64,000 nt of DNA, taken from contig CP048620.1 of assembly GCA_015698305.1 (NCBI GenBank), forward strand, positions 2,378,001 through 2,442,000. Reading direction: 5' to 3'. A program made the translations under genes and the position numbers. The notes under the pieces are model-generated. The model was not told the DNA's origin and did not search any database. It saw only the letters and a program-made list of their open reading frames with translations. Below are positions 25,279 through 34,580 of this stretch, piece after piece; within the stretch, counting starts at the first letter, position 1, and the number at the start of each line of letters is the position of its first letter. Origin of the DNA: Candidatus Nitrohelix vancouverensis. GTDB taxonomy: Bacteria; Nitrospinota; Nitrospinia; Nitrospinales; VA-1.

Positions 25279-26604
25279 TTATGGAACTTTTTTGAAACCG
25301 GCTTCGAAATGCGTCAGTCCTTCGTCGGCTTCCGACACGCTCAGGTTGAGCGGAGGTCGCAGGCGCACGGATCGTTCTCCGCAGGCGAGAACAAGGCAAC
25401 CGGCTTCGCGCAGATGATCGATGAAATTGTTTCTGGATTTAGAGTCGGGTAAATCGAAGGCGATCATCAGCCCGCGTCCACGGACATTGCCAACAAAATC
25501 GTATTTGCCCGCCAATTGGATCAAGCCATCCAACAGATAATCCCCAATGTCGCTTGCATTCTTTAGAAGATTTTCTTTTTCGATGATCTCAAGATACTTT
25601 CGACAACGCACCATATCGACCAGATTGCCGCCAAAAGTCGAGTTAATGCGACTGGGAACGGTGAAAACGCTTTCCACTTCCTGAATCCGTTCGTTTGCCA
25701 TGATGCCGGCGACCTGGGCCTTTTTACCAAAGCAGATGATGTCGGGCATGACCCCAAAATGCTCTGCGCACCACATTTTCCCGGTCAATCCCAAGCCGGT
25801 TTGCACTTCATCGAATATCAACAAGGCTTCCTTTTCGTCGGCGATTTTTCGAAGCATTTGAAAAAACTCAGCGCGAAAATGGTTGTCTCCTCCTTCGCCC
25901 TGGATGGGTTCGATGAGGATGGCGGCGATGTCATTCGGATTATTCTTGAAGGCTTCATCAATTTCCCGGTAGGTTTGTTCTTCAAGAATTTCGACATTTC
26001 TCTGGTTTTCAGCCGTTAGAGGAAATTGCATATAAGGACTGGTCACTCTCGGCCAGTTGAATTTTGGAAAGTATTTCGTTTTGTTTGGTTCAAAGGTATT
26101 GGTGACAGAGAGCGTGTATCCCGTTCGCCCATGAAAGGCTTTTTGAAAATGAAGAATTTGAGAGCCTTTGTCGTGAATGCCCCGTTCAATATTTTTACGC
26201 GCTTTCCAGTCGAATGCCGTTTTCATGGCGTTTTCGACTGCGAGCGCGCCGCCTGAAATAAAGAAAAAATGATCGAAGCCTTGCGGCGTCGCCATGTCAT
26301 GAAAGGCGCTGACAAATTCCGCCATTTCTACGCTCAGGACGTCGGAGTTGGCGGGCTTGCACTTGCCGGTTCGATAGATTTCTTTTAAGAAAGCCGGTTC
26401 ATTGAGTTCCGGGTGATTGAATCCAACGGGCAGGGACGCAAAAAATGTGTAGAAATCCAGGTAAGACCGTTGGGTCAAAGAGTCATGCAAATAGGAACCC
26501 TGGCTTTTGTCGAAGTCGACGACAAGATAAGGCGGTGTGAACAGCATGAACTGTTTGATTTGCGAGACAGCGACTTTGGGTAAATCTACCTTTGAGGCTT
26601 TCAT
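25279..26604 (-). CDS. lat: L-lysine 6-aminotransferase (class III)
   Basis: The 441-residue class III PLP aminotransferase closely fits L-lysine epsilon-aminotransferase: FFISGGALAVENAMKTAFDWK (114-134), AFHGRTGYTLSVTNT, cofactor Asp265 in FDEVQTG, and the Schiff-base lysine in FGKKAQVAG (292-300). It would convert lysine and 2-oxoglutarate to the 2-aminoadipate semialdehyde and glutamate. The convergent dehydrogenase could recycle glutamate, and the aldehyde dehydrogenase at 37431 could oxidise the product, but both links are inference. Confidence 0.82.
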   Translation of the reverse strand: MKASKVDLPKVAVSQIKQFMLFTPPYLVVDFDKSQGSYLHDSLTQRSYLDFYTFFASLPVGFNHPELNEPAFLKEIYRTGKCKPANSDVLSVEMAEFVSAFHDMATPQGFDHFFFISGGALAVENAMKTAFDWKARKNIERGIHDKGSQILHFQKAFHGRTGYTLSVTNTFEPNKTKYFPKFNWPRVTSPYMQFPLTAENQRNVEILEEQTYREIDEAFKNNPNDIAAILIEPIQGEGGDNHFRAEFFQMLRKIADEKEALLIFDEVQTGLGLTGKMWCAEHFGVMPDIICFGKKAQVAGIMANERIQEVESVFTVPSRINSTFGGNLVDMVRCRKYLEIIEKENLLKNASDIGDYLLDGLIQLAGKYDFVGNVRGRGLMIAFDLPDSKSRNNFIDHLREAGCLVLACGERSVRLRPPLNLSVSEADEGLTHFEAGFKKVP

Positions 26605-26861
26605 GGAAGATCTCCTTGACTGAATTCACAGAATATTCTTTTGTTCTTCTAATTAAGATGGCGCGTATGGCGCGGTGGATTCTCTTTTCGGAGGCAGGGA
26701 ATGATGATTTCTATTTCATGAAAAAAAATTAATGTTCCTGTTGCGAGAGAAAAATAACTTTTTGAAGCGAGACGAGGGGGGAAACAGATAAAAAGAATTT
26801 TAACGAAAATGCTTCTGTCTTTTCAGCGGTACTCGGGTCGAATTGTGTGTGGGGAATTCTC

Positions 26862-27890
26862 TTAGGAAAACGATTCCAGTTCTACGCGATTGCGCCCCTG
26901 CTCTTTGGCTTTGTATAAGGCGCGGTCGGCGCAGGCAATGAGATTTTTTTCGCTATGGATGCTGTGGGGAATGCCGTAGGCGAGTCCAATGCTGACGGTC
27001 ACATGGTTTATAGTTTGTGAACTTTTGTGTGGAATGGAGAGTCCGGAAACGGCAGAGCGCAAGGCTTCTGCGACTTGAATGCCGCCCTGGGAGCCTGTTC
27101 CCGGCAGAACCACGGCAAACTCTTCTCCGCCATAGCGCGCGATGAAATCTGCGGGACGGTGCAGATTATTGTCCAGCGCGTGCGAAACTCGTTTGAGACA
27201 GTCGTCGCCTGCCTGATGCCCGTAGGTGTCGTTAAAATTCTTGAAATAATCAATGTCCATCATGAGGAGGCAGAGTTCCTGTTTTTCCCGTGCGGAACGC
27301 TTGACCTCTTTATCCAGCGTTTCGTCGAAATAGCGTCGGTTGAACACGCCGGTCAAGGCGTCTAAAATGGACAGTTGCTGAAGCGACTGGTTGTGCTGTA
27401 AAAGAGATTGTTGACTCTCCCTCAATTCATTTTCAATTTTATCTTTTAACGCCAGTTCTTCCTGAAGCTTTTGGTTGATCTTTTCCAGTTCTGCCGTGTG
27501 TTTTTCGACGGCCCATTTCTTTTCAATTTGCTCCAGACACAGGGAAATACGTTTGGCGATTTCGCCTTCCTTGCAGGGTTTTAACATGAAATCGGCGACG
27601 CCCACGCGAATGGCCTCGATTGCGGACTCGAGAGTGGCATAACCGGTCATGATCAGAAGGAAGGTGTTGGGGCGAATCTTTCTGATCTGGTTGAGCACTT
27701 CCAGTCCGGTTTGACCTTTCATGCGCAGGTCTGTCACAACGACGGAATAATCAAACTCCTTGACTTTAGCGAGGGCATCGTCCGGGTTATTGGCAATGTC
27801 CACCTGATAGCCATTTTTCACCAGAGCGTATTGCAGGGAAATTAGAATGGTTTCTTCGTCGTCTATAAGAAGGATGGAGTGCTTTTTCAT
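26862..27890 (-). CDS. response regulator with GGDEF diguanylate cyclase domain
   Basis: Starting at ATG 27890 the protein has 342 residues: receiver domain (1-120; acidic pair Asp10-Asp11, phosphoacceptor Asp54, Lys104), a coiled-coil linker (about 125-172), and a GGDEF domain (about 175-335) with active-site GGEEF (254-258). The inhibitory-site motif RPAD (245-248) sits five residues before it, as in c-di-GMP feedback-inhibited cyclases. It makes c-di-GMP under phosphorylation control. An upstream in-frame extension overlaps hemC and is non-protein-like. It begins 14 bases after hemC, so it probably belongs to that operon. Confidence 0.9.
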   Translation of the reverse strand: MKKHSILLIDDEETILISLQYALVKNGYQVDIANNPDDALAKVKEFDYSVVVTDLRMKGQTGLEVLNQIRKIRPNTFLLIMTGYATLESAIEAIRVGVADFMLKPCKEGEIAKRISLCLEQIEKKWAVEKHTAELEKINQKLQEELALKDKIENELRESQQSLLQHNQSLQQLSILDALTGVFNRRYFDETLDKEVKRSAREKQELCLLMMDIDYFKNFNDTYGHQAGDDCLKRVSHALDNNLHRPADFIARYGGEEFAVVLPGTGSQGGIQVAEALRSAVSGLSIPHKSSQTINHVTVSIGLAYGIPHSIHSEKNLIACADRALYKAKEQGRNRVELESFS

Positions 27891-27904
27891 AATCTCTGTG
27901 TAAG

Positions 27905-28840
27905 TTAATTCTGAAGGAGTTCCTTGAGGATCACCCCTCCCCCGTTCTCGTAAATTTCTTCGCCGAGATCGAAACCCATTTTTCTGGCTTCGTAGCTGGG
28001 GCCGGTGATTTGGGATCGAATGATGGTTTTGCCATCGAGACTTGCTACAAGTCCTTTTAAGGTCAACTCGTCGCCGTCGAGAGTCGCGTAGGCGCCAATG
28101 GGCACCTGACACCCTCCCTCCAGATATTGTACGAAAGCGCGTTCCGCTTCAACGGTGAGGTGGGTTTCTTCGTGATCGAGTCTGCCGACGATGGCTTGTA
28201 TATCCATGTCATAGGTTCTGTTCTCAATGCCGACTGCGCCCTGCCCCATGGCGGGAAGGATCACATCGGGAGAAATCAGTTCCGTTATTTTATCGTTCCA
28301 GCCCATACGGTGCAAACCTGCGGCGGCAAGAATGATGGCGTCGAATTCACCGGCTTCGAGTTTTGCAAGTCGGGTATTGATATTGCCGCGCAATTGTTTG
28401 ATTTCGAAATCGGGTCGGTAGGCCAGTAATTGCGAGCTTCGGCGCAGACTGCTGGTTCCGATCCGGGAGCCTTTGGGCAGGGTATCCAGCGTTTGTCCTG
28501 ATGTTGAAATCAGCGCGTCGAAGGGGGATTCTCTTTCCGTGATGGCCCCGATGCTGAGTTCGTAGGGCAATTTCATTGGTACATCCTTCATGCTATGCAC
28601 CGCAATATCGGCTTCCTTGCGCATGATGGCTTCTTCGATCTCTTTGACGAAAAGACCTTTGCCGCCGATTTTATTGAGAGGGACATCGAGGATTTTATCG
28701 CCCAGCGTTTTAATCTTTAAAATTTCGACAACGACCTGGTTTTCAATTTCCTGGGTTTCGATGAGAGATTTTATCCAGTTTGCCTGCCACATTGCCAATT
28801 CGCTACTTCGCGTACCAATCACTACTTTTGTTATATCCAT
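27905..28840 (-). CDS. hemC: hydroxymethylbilane synthase (porphobilinogen deaminase)
   Basis: The 311-residue enzyme polymerises four porphobilinogens to hydroxymethylbilane. It has GTRSSELAMWQA at the N-terminus, SMKDVPM, GTSSLRRSSQL, RGNINTRLAKL and the dipyrromethane-cofactor cysteine in EGGCQVPIGAYA. Its start overlaps the hemA stop by one base (TAATG). Confidence 0.95.
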   Translation of the reverse strand: MDITKVVIGTRSSELAMWQANWIKSLIETQEIENQVVVEILKIKTLGDKILDVPLNKIGGKGLFVKEIEEAIMRKEADIAVHSMKDVPMKLPYELSIGAITERESPFDALISTSGQTLDTLPKGSRIGTSSLRRSSQLLAYRPDFEIKQLRGNINTRLAKLEAGEFDAIILAAAGLHRMGWNDKITELISPDVILPAMGQGAVGIENRTYDMDIQAIVGRLDHEETHLTVEAERAFVQYLEGGCQVPIGAYATLDGDELTLKGLVASLDGKTIIRSQITGPSYEARKMGFDLGEEIYENGGGVILKELLQN

Positions 28841-30114
28841 TAATCGTCCAGGTGAAACAGATGCCGGATGGCTTTCAGATAATGATGACCATCTTGCGTC
28901 TGGGTTTTCTTTTTGAGGTTTATCGTGGGGTGGTGGAGAATCTTGTTGATGATCGACGTGGTCATTTGCTCGATCGAAAGACGATCTTCCTCGGAGAGCG
29001 ATCCCATTTTTTTGAGGGTGCGATCCAGTTCTTTTTGCCGAATCAATTCCGCCTTGTTGCGCAGTTCCACAATGGTGGGCACGGCGTCGAGAGAATCCAC
29101 CCAGTTATTAAATTTTTCGACTTCGCCATGAATGATATCCATCGCTTCAATGGCTTCTTTTTCGCGCTCCTTGATATTGGCGGAAACAACGGACTGCAAG
29201 TCGTCGATGTCGTACAGATAGACGTTTTCGAGTTCGTTGACTTCGGGCTCGATGTCGCGGGGAACGGCGATGTCTATGAAGAACATGGGCTTGTTCTTGC
29301 GTTTGTGAATGGCTTGTTCGATCATCTCTTTTTTGATGATGAAGTGCGGCGCTCCCGTGGAGGTGATGACAATATCGGCCCGATGCAATTCTTCGTTGAA
29401 ATTGGCAAAGTCAATCGCCGCGCCGTTCAGGGTCGAGGCCAGAGTGACGGCCCGTTCATAGGTTCGGCTGGCGACATAGACGGTTTTCACGCCATAGCTG
29501 ATAAGGTGTTTGGCGGCCAGTTCGGCCATTTCACCTGCCCCGACCAGCAAGATGGAGTGGTTTTCCAAATCCTCGAAGATCTTCCTGGCAAGCTCGACTG
29601 CGGCGGAACTGATGGACACGCCGCGCTCGGCGATCCCGGTTTCTTCGCGAACTTTTTTGGCGACGGTGAAGGCTTTTTCAAAGAGCTGGTTGAGAACCAT
29701 TCCAGTCGCCTGCATGGCGCGGGCCTGGTTGTAGGCGTCTTTGACTTGTCCGAGTACCTGGGACTCTCCCAGCACCATCGAATCCAGACTGGATGAGACG
29801 CAAAACAGATGCTCGACGCAACGGTAGTCGCGATAGCTGTAAAAATAACGGTCCAGATCGTTAAAGGACAAGCCGTGAAATTCAGCGATGAATTTCTTGA
29901 GAGAACGGATCCCCTCATCCTGATCCTTGACGCGGGCGTAGATTTCCACCCGGTTGCAGGTCGACAGGATAATGTGTTCAATGATCTCGTAGCGTCCGAC
30001 CAGTCGCTCGGCGGACTCCTCGATTTTTGACGGAGTGAATGCCAGGCGCTCGCGAATCTCTACGGGGGTTCCCTTGTGATTGACCCCCACCATGACCAGT
30101 CTTGATTCAGCCAT
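28840..30114 (-). CDS. hemA: glutamyl-tRNA reductase
   Basis: This 424-residue first enzyme of the C5 tetrapyrrole pathway reduces Glu-tRNA to glutamate-1-semialdehyde. It has VGVNHKGTPVEIRE, the catalytic Cys53 in STCNRVEIYA, GESQVLGQVKDAY, and the NADPH site VGAGEMAELAAKHL. It follows ccsA by one base. Confidence 0.95.
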   Translation of the reverse strand: MAESRLVMVGVNHKGTPVEIRERLAFTPSKIEESAERLVGRYEIIEHIILSTCNRVEIYARVKDQDEGIRSLKKFIAEFHGLSFNDLDRYFYSYRDYRCVEHLFCVSSSLDSMVLGESQVLGQVKDAYNQARAMQATGMVLNQLFEKAFTVAKKVREETGIAERGVSISSAAVELARKIFEDLENHSILLVGAGEMAELAAKHLISYGVKTVYVASRTYERAVTLASTLNGAAIDFANFNEELHRADIVITSTGAPHFIIKKEMIEQAIHKRKNKPMFFIDIAVPRDIEPEVNELENVYLYDIDDLQSVVSANIKEREKEAIEAMDIIHGEVEKFNNWVDSLDAVPTIVELRNKAELIRQKELDRTLKKMGSLSEEDRLSIEQMTTSIINKILHHPTINLKKKTQTQDGHHYLKAIRHLFHLDD

Positions 30115-30115
30115 C

Positions 30116-30901
30116 TTAAACGTGCATTAGATAAGTTAATATAACCAGTATAAAACCAAAAATCGCTCCCTGGGCGGCTTTTTTTCCTCGCATGCCAATG
30201 GCAAGGCGTCCGAAGAATACCGCCCCATACACCAGCCAGACCAATACGAGAGGCCAGGTTTTCATAGCGCTCCAGGAAAAAAACGGCAGGTCCATTTTGA
30301 TATTCCAGATGGAGCCTGTCATGAATCCCAAAGTAAACAGCGGAAAACCGATCGCTATGATTTTATCATTCAAGGTGTCCAGCATTTCCAGCGAGGGCAT
30401 GCGAAAATACATGATGCCCAGCTTCTTGGATTTGACCTGATTTTCCTGTATCAGATACATCACACCCACAGCAAAAGCGACGGTGAACGCGCCATAACCC
30501 AGTACGGACAGGGCGCGATGGAGCGTCATCCACAAGGCGGCTTCTGAATCCTGCACCGGCAGGTCTTTGGAAAGGAAGATAGAATAAAACAAGGAGAGAA
30601 AAACAACGGGGATGACAAAGGCCCCCAGATCCTTGATTCTGTATTTCCATTCCGTAACGGAGTAGCCGATCACAACCACCCAGGAAAAAAACACCGCAAC
30701 TTCAAACGAAGTGGTGTAGGGGCCGTGGCCTGTTTCCGCTGACCGCAGGCCGATCATCAAGGTATGAAAAACCAGCCCGATGCCCACCAGAACATTCGCA
30801 ATATTAGATAAAGTGGCCTTTCTGTATACCAGAAATATAAAAAACGCAACCGAGGCGCACAAGTAACTGATGACTGAAATATTAAAAGCTATTTTCGTCA
30901 T
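30116..30901 (-). CDS. cytochrome c assembly protein, CcsA/HemX type
   Basis: This 261-residue integral membrane protein has about eight hydrophobic segments. The heme-handling core is visible in the segment GHGPYTTSFEVAVFFSW and the later LHRALSVLGYGAFTVAFAVGVMYL, as in CcsA/HemX. Such proteins take part in haem delivery for cytochrome c maturation (System II) or affect HemA stability. It heads the ccsA-hemA-hemC operon. Confidence 0.82.
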   Translation of the reverse strand: MTKIAFNISVISYLCASVAFFIFLVYRKATLSNIANVLVGIGLVFHTLMIGLRSAETGHGPYTTSFEVAVFFSWVVVIGYSVTEWKYRIKDLGAFVIPVVFLSLFYSIFLSKDLPVQDSEAALWMTLHRALSVLGYGAFTVAFAVGVMYLIQENQVKSKKLGIMYFRMPSLEMLDTLNDKIIAIGFPLFTLGFMTGSIWNIKMDLPFFSWSAMKTWPLVLVWLVYGAVFFGRLAIGMRGKKAAQGAIFGFILVILTYLMHV

Positions 30902-30966
30902 TTCGGTTCGCAGATTGGGAAGCGATAAACCTCATCATATCAAAGAATTTCTAATAGAGTAGCGCT

Positions 30967-30995
30967 ATGCTATCATTTTACGGTAAAGGATTCAA
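30967..30995 (-). promoter_or_regulatory. putative promoter of the ccsA-hemA-hemC operon
   Basis: On the minus strand TTGAAT (30990-30995) and TAGCAT (30967-30972) are separated by exactly 17 bp, with a TG extended -10 (TGA before the hexamer). It lies about 65 bases before the ccsA start. Consensus-based. Confidence 0.5.
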
Positions 30996-31054
30996 TGATT
31001 TGGGTGGCTTTCTGCATGGAATATGAAGGATTTTTTCGGCGGGCATAAGCCGCT

Positions 31055-31540
31055 TTATATCAGGTCGTTTTTGGCGGGCGCGTCTTGCTTGTTTTTCAGG
31101 ACTTCTTTGAGTTCTACCATGAATTCGTTGACGTCCTTGAAGGAGCGGTAGACTGAAGCGAAACGGACATAGGCGACATCGTCGAGATTATAGAGTTCCT
31201 TGACGACTTTCTCGCCAATCGCGACTGCCGAAACCTCTTTTTCGCCCAATTCCTGAAAATACTGCTCGACGCGATCGACAAGGTCTTCAATTTTTTCAAT
31301 GCTGATGGGTCGTTTCTGACAGGCCGTCTTCACCCCATGAACGATTTTCATGCGGTCAAAATCCTCCCGTCGACCATCGCGTTTGATGACCATCGGGAGG
31401 GTTTTTTCCAATCGTTCGTAGGAGGTGAATCGCTCCTGACAACTCAGACATTCGCGTCTGCGACGAATGATGTCGCCTTCTTTATTCAGACGGGAATCAA
31501 TGACTTTATTTTCCAGGTTGGAACATGCCGGACATTTCAT
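31055..31540 (-). CDS. nrdR: transcriptional repressor NrdR
   Basis: The 161-residue protein has the N-terminal zinc ribbon (Cys3, Cys6, Cys31, Cys34; [17 protein letters not shown]) and the ATP-cone domain starting [16 protein letters not shown]. NrdR represses ribonucleotide reductase genes according to dATP/ATP. It follows glyA by 9 bases. Confidence 0.95.
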   Translation of the reverse strand: MKCPACSNLENKVIDSRLNKEGDIIRRRRECLSCQERFTSYERLEKTLPMVIKRDGRREDFDRMKIVHGVKTACQKRPISIEKIEDLVDRVEQYFQELGEKEVSAVAIGEKVVKELYNLDDVAYVRFASVYRSFKDVNEFMVELKEVLKNKQDAPAKNDLI

Positions 31541-31549
31541 GAAAAATCC

Positions 31550-32797
31550 CTAACGTGTGGCAAATTCGCCATAGAGCGGAAATTGTTCACAAAGGTCCAT
31601 GACTTTCTGTCGCGTCTCCTTCTGGAACTCGGCGTCGTCTTTTCTTTTGATGGCTTCGATAATCATTCCGCCAATCAATTCCATTTCGCGTTCTTTCATG
31701 CCGCGAGTGGTCAGGGCTGGCGTTCCGATGCGTATGCCGGAGGTGACAAAGGGGCTTTGGGTCTCGAAGGGCACCGTGTTTTTGTTGACGGTGATTCCCG
31801 CCTGCTCCAGCGCATGCTCGGCGTCCTTACCGGTGATATCCTGAGGTCTCAGGTCAACCAGCATGAGGTGTGTGTCGGTCCCCCCGGTGATGATTTTGAA
31901 TCCATTGTCGGAAAGAAATTTGGAAAGCGTCTGCGCATTTTTAATGACTTGTTTTTGATAAGTTACAAAGTCATCCATCAGCGCTTCCTTAAAGGCGACG
32001 GCTTTGGCGGCGATGACATGCATCAAAGGTCCGCCCTGGATTCCCGGGAAAATGCGCTTGTTGACTTCGCGGGCATCTTTTTCACGGCACAGGATCATTC
32101 CGCCGCGCGGTCCTCGCAAGGTTTTATGAGTGGTTGTGGTGACAAAATCAGAATGCGGCACCGGAGAAGGATAAAGACCGGTGGCGACCAGACCCGCCGG
32201 GTGGGCGATATCGGTCATGATTCGAGCGCCCACTTCATCGGCGATTTCTTTGAATTTGACGGCGTCAATGATGCGGGGATAGGCGCTACCGCCGACAATA
32301 ATCATTTTCGGCTTATGTTCTTTCGCCAATTCCAGAGCGTGATCGTAATCGATTCGTTCCGTCTCTTTATTCAGTCCGTAGGAGACAACTTTGTAATTGT
32401 AGCCGGAGAAATTGACAGGGCTTCCATGAGTGAGATGGCCGCCGTGGGACAAATCCATGCCCATGATGGTGTCGCCGGGTTTGAGGACGGTATGAAATAC
32501 CGCCATATTGGCTTGCGATCCTGAATGCGGCTGGACGTTCGCGTGTTCGGCGCCGAAAAGTTTTTTAGCGCGTTCAATCGCCAGACTTTCGGCGATATCC
32601 ACGCACTCGCAACCGCCATAATAGCGTTTTCCGGGATAGCCTTCGGCGTATTTATTGGTCATTACAGAGCCGAGGGCTTCGAGTACCCTGGGGCTTACAA
32701 AATTTTCGGATGCGATCATTTCCAGAGTGCTTTGTTCGCGGTGCAGTTCACCTGCGATCGCATTGGAAATTTCAGGATCGAATTCAGCTAAAGACAA
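31550..32797 (-). CDS. glyA: serine hydroxymethyltransferase
   Basis: The 415-residue PLP enzyme interconverts serine and glycine with tetrahydrofolate. It has [29 protein letters not shown], and the cofactor lysine in [14 protein letters not shown]. It starts one base after the rpiB stop. Confidence 0.96.
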   Translation of the reverse strand: MSLAEFDPEISNAIAGELHREQSTLEMIASENFVSPRVLEALGSVMTNKYAEGYPGKRYYGGCECVDIAESLAIERAKKLFGAEHANVQPHSGSQANMAVFHTVLKPGDTIMGMDLSHGGHLTHGSPVNFSGYNYKVVSYGLNKETERIDYDHALELAKEHKPKMIIVGGSAYPRIIDAVKFKEIADEVGARIMTDIAHPAGLVATGLYPSPVPHSDFVTTTTHKTLRGPRGGMILCREKDAREVNKRIFPGIQGGPLMHVIAAKAVAFKEALMDDFVTYQKQVIKNAQTLSKFLSDNGFKIITGGTDTHLMLVDLRPQDITGKDAEHALEQAGITVNKNTVPFETQSPFVTSGIRIGTPALTTRGMKEREMELIGGMIIEAIKRKDDAEFQKETRQKVMDLCEQFPLYGEFATR

Positions 32798-32798
32798 T

Positions 32799-33284
32799 TT
32801 ATGCCTCCCGTTCTAGCTCGGCTTTAACGCCGTTGGTTTGTAAAGTTTCGTCAATTTTATTGATTTTATCGAGACGGTTCTGGTGGCGCCCTCCTTCAAA
32901 AGGGGTCGTCAACCAGGTTTTGACAATTTCCTGGGCCAGCCCGGGTCCGATGACGCGACCGCCCATGACTAAAATATTGGAGTCGTTGTGTTCTCTACAC
33001 AATTTGGCTGTATAGACGTCTGAACAAAGGGTTCCGCGTATTTTGGGGAAACGATTGACGACGATGGACATGCCGATTCCGGTGCCGCAAATAACGATAC
33101 CGCGTTTGAACTGTCCCTGTGAAACGGCCTGGGCTAGAGACATGCCGTAATCTGGGTAATCTACCGAATCGGTGTTACAGGGACCCAGGTCTTTCACTTC
33201 ATAGCCTTCCTGAAGTAAAAAACTAACGACATTTAGCTTTAACTCATAGCCTGCATGGTCTGATGCGATAGCGATATTCTTCAT
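32799..33284 (-). CDS. rpiB: ribose-5-phosphate isomerase B
   Basis: From ATG 33284 the protein has 161 residues with [11 protein letters not shown] at the N-terminus, [10 protein letters not shown]-type active-site loop ([11 protein letters not shown]) and [15 protein letters not shown]. An in-frame extension to 33362 is rejected: AAGGA lies 7 bases before 33284 and the family starts here. It heads rpiB-glyA-nrdR. Confidence 0.93.
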   Translation of the reverse strand: MKNIAIASDHAGYELKLNVVSFLLQEGYEVKDLGPCNTDSVDYPDYGMSLAQAVSQGQFKRGIVICGTGIGMSIVVNRFPKIRGTLCSDVYTAKLCREHNDSNILVMGGRVIGPGLAQEIVKTWLTTPFEGGRHQNRLDKINKIDETLQTNGVKAELEREA

Positions 33285-33421
33285 TTCAAGTCCTTGCTGG
33301 CTAACCGGTGTTGCTTCAAATGATATAAGATCGGTGCGGTTAAAAACGGGAATAGGAATCAACTCAATGAACGCAATCCAATTAGATTGCCTACAAAGGG
33401 CAATTTGAGGCCATTTTTCTC

Positions 33422-33450
33422 AATATACCTTGCTCACTGAGTTAAGTAAA
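33422..33450 (-). promoter_or_regulatory. putative promoter of rpiB-glyA-nrdR
   Basis: Minus-strand TTTACT (33445-33450) and TATATT (33422-33427) with a 17-bp spacer. A short dyad ATTGCC/GGCAAT (33386-33404) lies just downstream in the leader and could bind a regulator. Inference only. Confidence 0.4.
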
Positions 33451-33586
33451 TAGTTGTATTTCGTCTGAGAATGGAAAAATTATCTTTTTGCAAAATTGAG
33501 AGAGTCTTTAATATTGCAAGATTATTTAAAAATTAATATAATATTGTCTTGTAAATACAATTCAAACGTCTATTTTCGTTCAGATT

Positions 33587-33826
33587 ATGTGGAAGAATAT
33601 CTTCTTGGAGTCTTGCGCCCTGTCTCTTTTTATTTTTGGCGGGTTTTACCTGAGCTCCTATATCATGACAAAGGAAATTACCTCCCCTGCCCCTATTTCG
33701 AGTAAAGTGGCTTTGGGAGCTGGCGCTGGAGTTTTGACCGCTAATAATTTCACGGAAAACCAGTTTCATATCAGCGGCGCATCCTCAAACGCTCCTTCTG
33801 AAGATGAACGCTCGATCTCTCCATGA
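33587..33826 (+). CDS. small membrane protein, 79 aa
   Basis: The ORF encodes one N-terminal membrane segment (about 9-27, SCALSLFIFGGFYLSSYIM) and a polar Ser/Asn-rich tail. No family is recognised and the ribosome site is weak. It precedes the CPBP-like gene by 48 bases. A real but orphan protein is likely; certainty is moderate. Confidence 0.5.
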   Translation: MWKNIFLESCALSLFIFGGFYLSSYIMTKEITSPAPISSKVALGAGAGVLTANNFTENQFHISGASSNAPSEDERSISP

Positions 33827-33874
33827 GAATTGAGTTGATCCCGTCCCCTTGTCGACTCTCCTGATTGCGCTTTA

Positions 33875-34531
33875 GTGCAGAACCGAGTTGCTTTTCAGAT
33901 CGCTTGCCTGTTCTTTTACCTTTCCTCTTTTGCTTTCATTCAATTCTATTTTCAACTTTCCTGGCCGGGATGGTTTTTTTGGGCCATGCCTTGTGCTTTA
34001 TTCTTAACCGTCTCCTTAACTCTTCTGCTCACTTCAAATTATCGAATGGGCTGGGTGTTTGACCGGACTCTCTATTATCTGTTCAGCGGCTTGGCTCCGG
34101 GCATTTTGCTGATTGGCTCATTATATTTGTTGAGCGCTGGAGTGGCGGCGCTGGGTCAGGATCGTTTGTTTGCAGATGCGGTTGCTTCCCCCTTGGAAGA
34201 CAATTCATTGCCTGAGCTGGCTTTATTTGGCGCGCGCGCGTTAATCGAGAGCGTGCTGTTTCAAACGCTGTTCACCGGGGTTTTTATCAAATTCCTTTTG
34301 AAGGCGATGTCCCCCATCCTGGCGATTTATCTGGCGGGAGCTTTGTTTGCGGTGGGGAGTTTTAGCTTTGATATGTCCTGGTTCCTGCTGGGTTTGGTAT
34401 CGGCGGGTCTGTTCAAGGCGACGGGTTCGCTGATCGGCCCTGTGGTATTTCATTGCGCCGCCAGTATATCCGGGCTATTGATAGCAGGACCGCTTTCCAA
34501 TTTGATCCCGTTCCTGGTATTTCTCTATTAG
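33875..34531 (+). CDS. CPBP-like membrane protein, degenerate motifs
   Basis: The 218-residue protein starts with GTG at 33875 and has about six to seven membrane segments. The C-terminal half follows the CPBP (Abi/Rce1-type) glutamic protease layout, with a position for motif 1 (ALIESVLFQTLF), motif 2 (FAVGSFSF) and motif 3 (PVVFHCAASI). The paired EE and the motif 2 His are missing, so it is unlikely to be an active protease. Role unknown. Confidence 0.55.
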   Translation: MQNRVAFQIACLFFYLSSFAFIQFYFQLSWPGWFFWAMPCALFLTVSLTLLLTSNYRMGWVFDRTLYYLFSGLAPGILLIGSLYLLSAGVAALGQDRLFADAVASPLEDNSLPELALFGARALIESVLFQTLFTGVFIKFLLKAMSPILAIYLAGALFAVGSFSFDMSWFLLGLVSAGLFKATGSLIGPVVFHCAASISGLLIAGPLSNLIPFLVFLY

Positions 34532-34548
34532 AAAGGGATATGAAAATC

Positions 34549-34570
34549 ATCCAGCCCTTAAGGGCTGGAT
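34549..34570. terminator. palindromic hairpin between convergent genes
   Basis: A perfect 22-bp palindrome centred on TTAA (ATCCAGCCCT / AGGGCTGGAT arms) lies between the CPBP-like gene and tatC stops. It forms a 9-bp GC-rich stem. No long T-run follows, but the position suits a bidirectional terminator. Confidence 0.55.
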
Positions 34571-34580
34571 GTCACAAGTT

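Noticed and set aside
27891-28112. N-terminal extension of the receiver-GGDEF protein
   Set aside because: The 74 extra residues are Arg/Ser-rich and overlap hemC; the receiver domain starts exactly at the ATG at 27890.
28780-29796. 338-codon plus-strand frame over hemA
   Set aside because: It lies opposite the hemA reading frame, matches no family and has no ribosome site. Shadow.
31337-32524. 395-codon plus-strand frame over glyA/nrdR
   Set aside because: Antisense to two well-identified genes; composition typical of a shadow frame.
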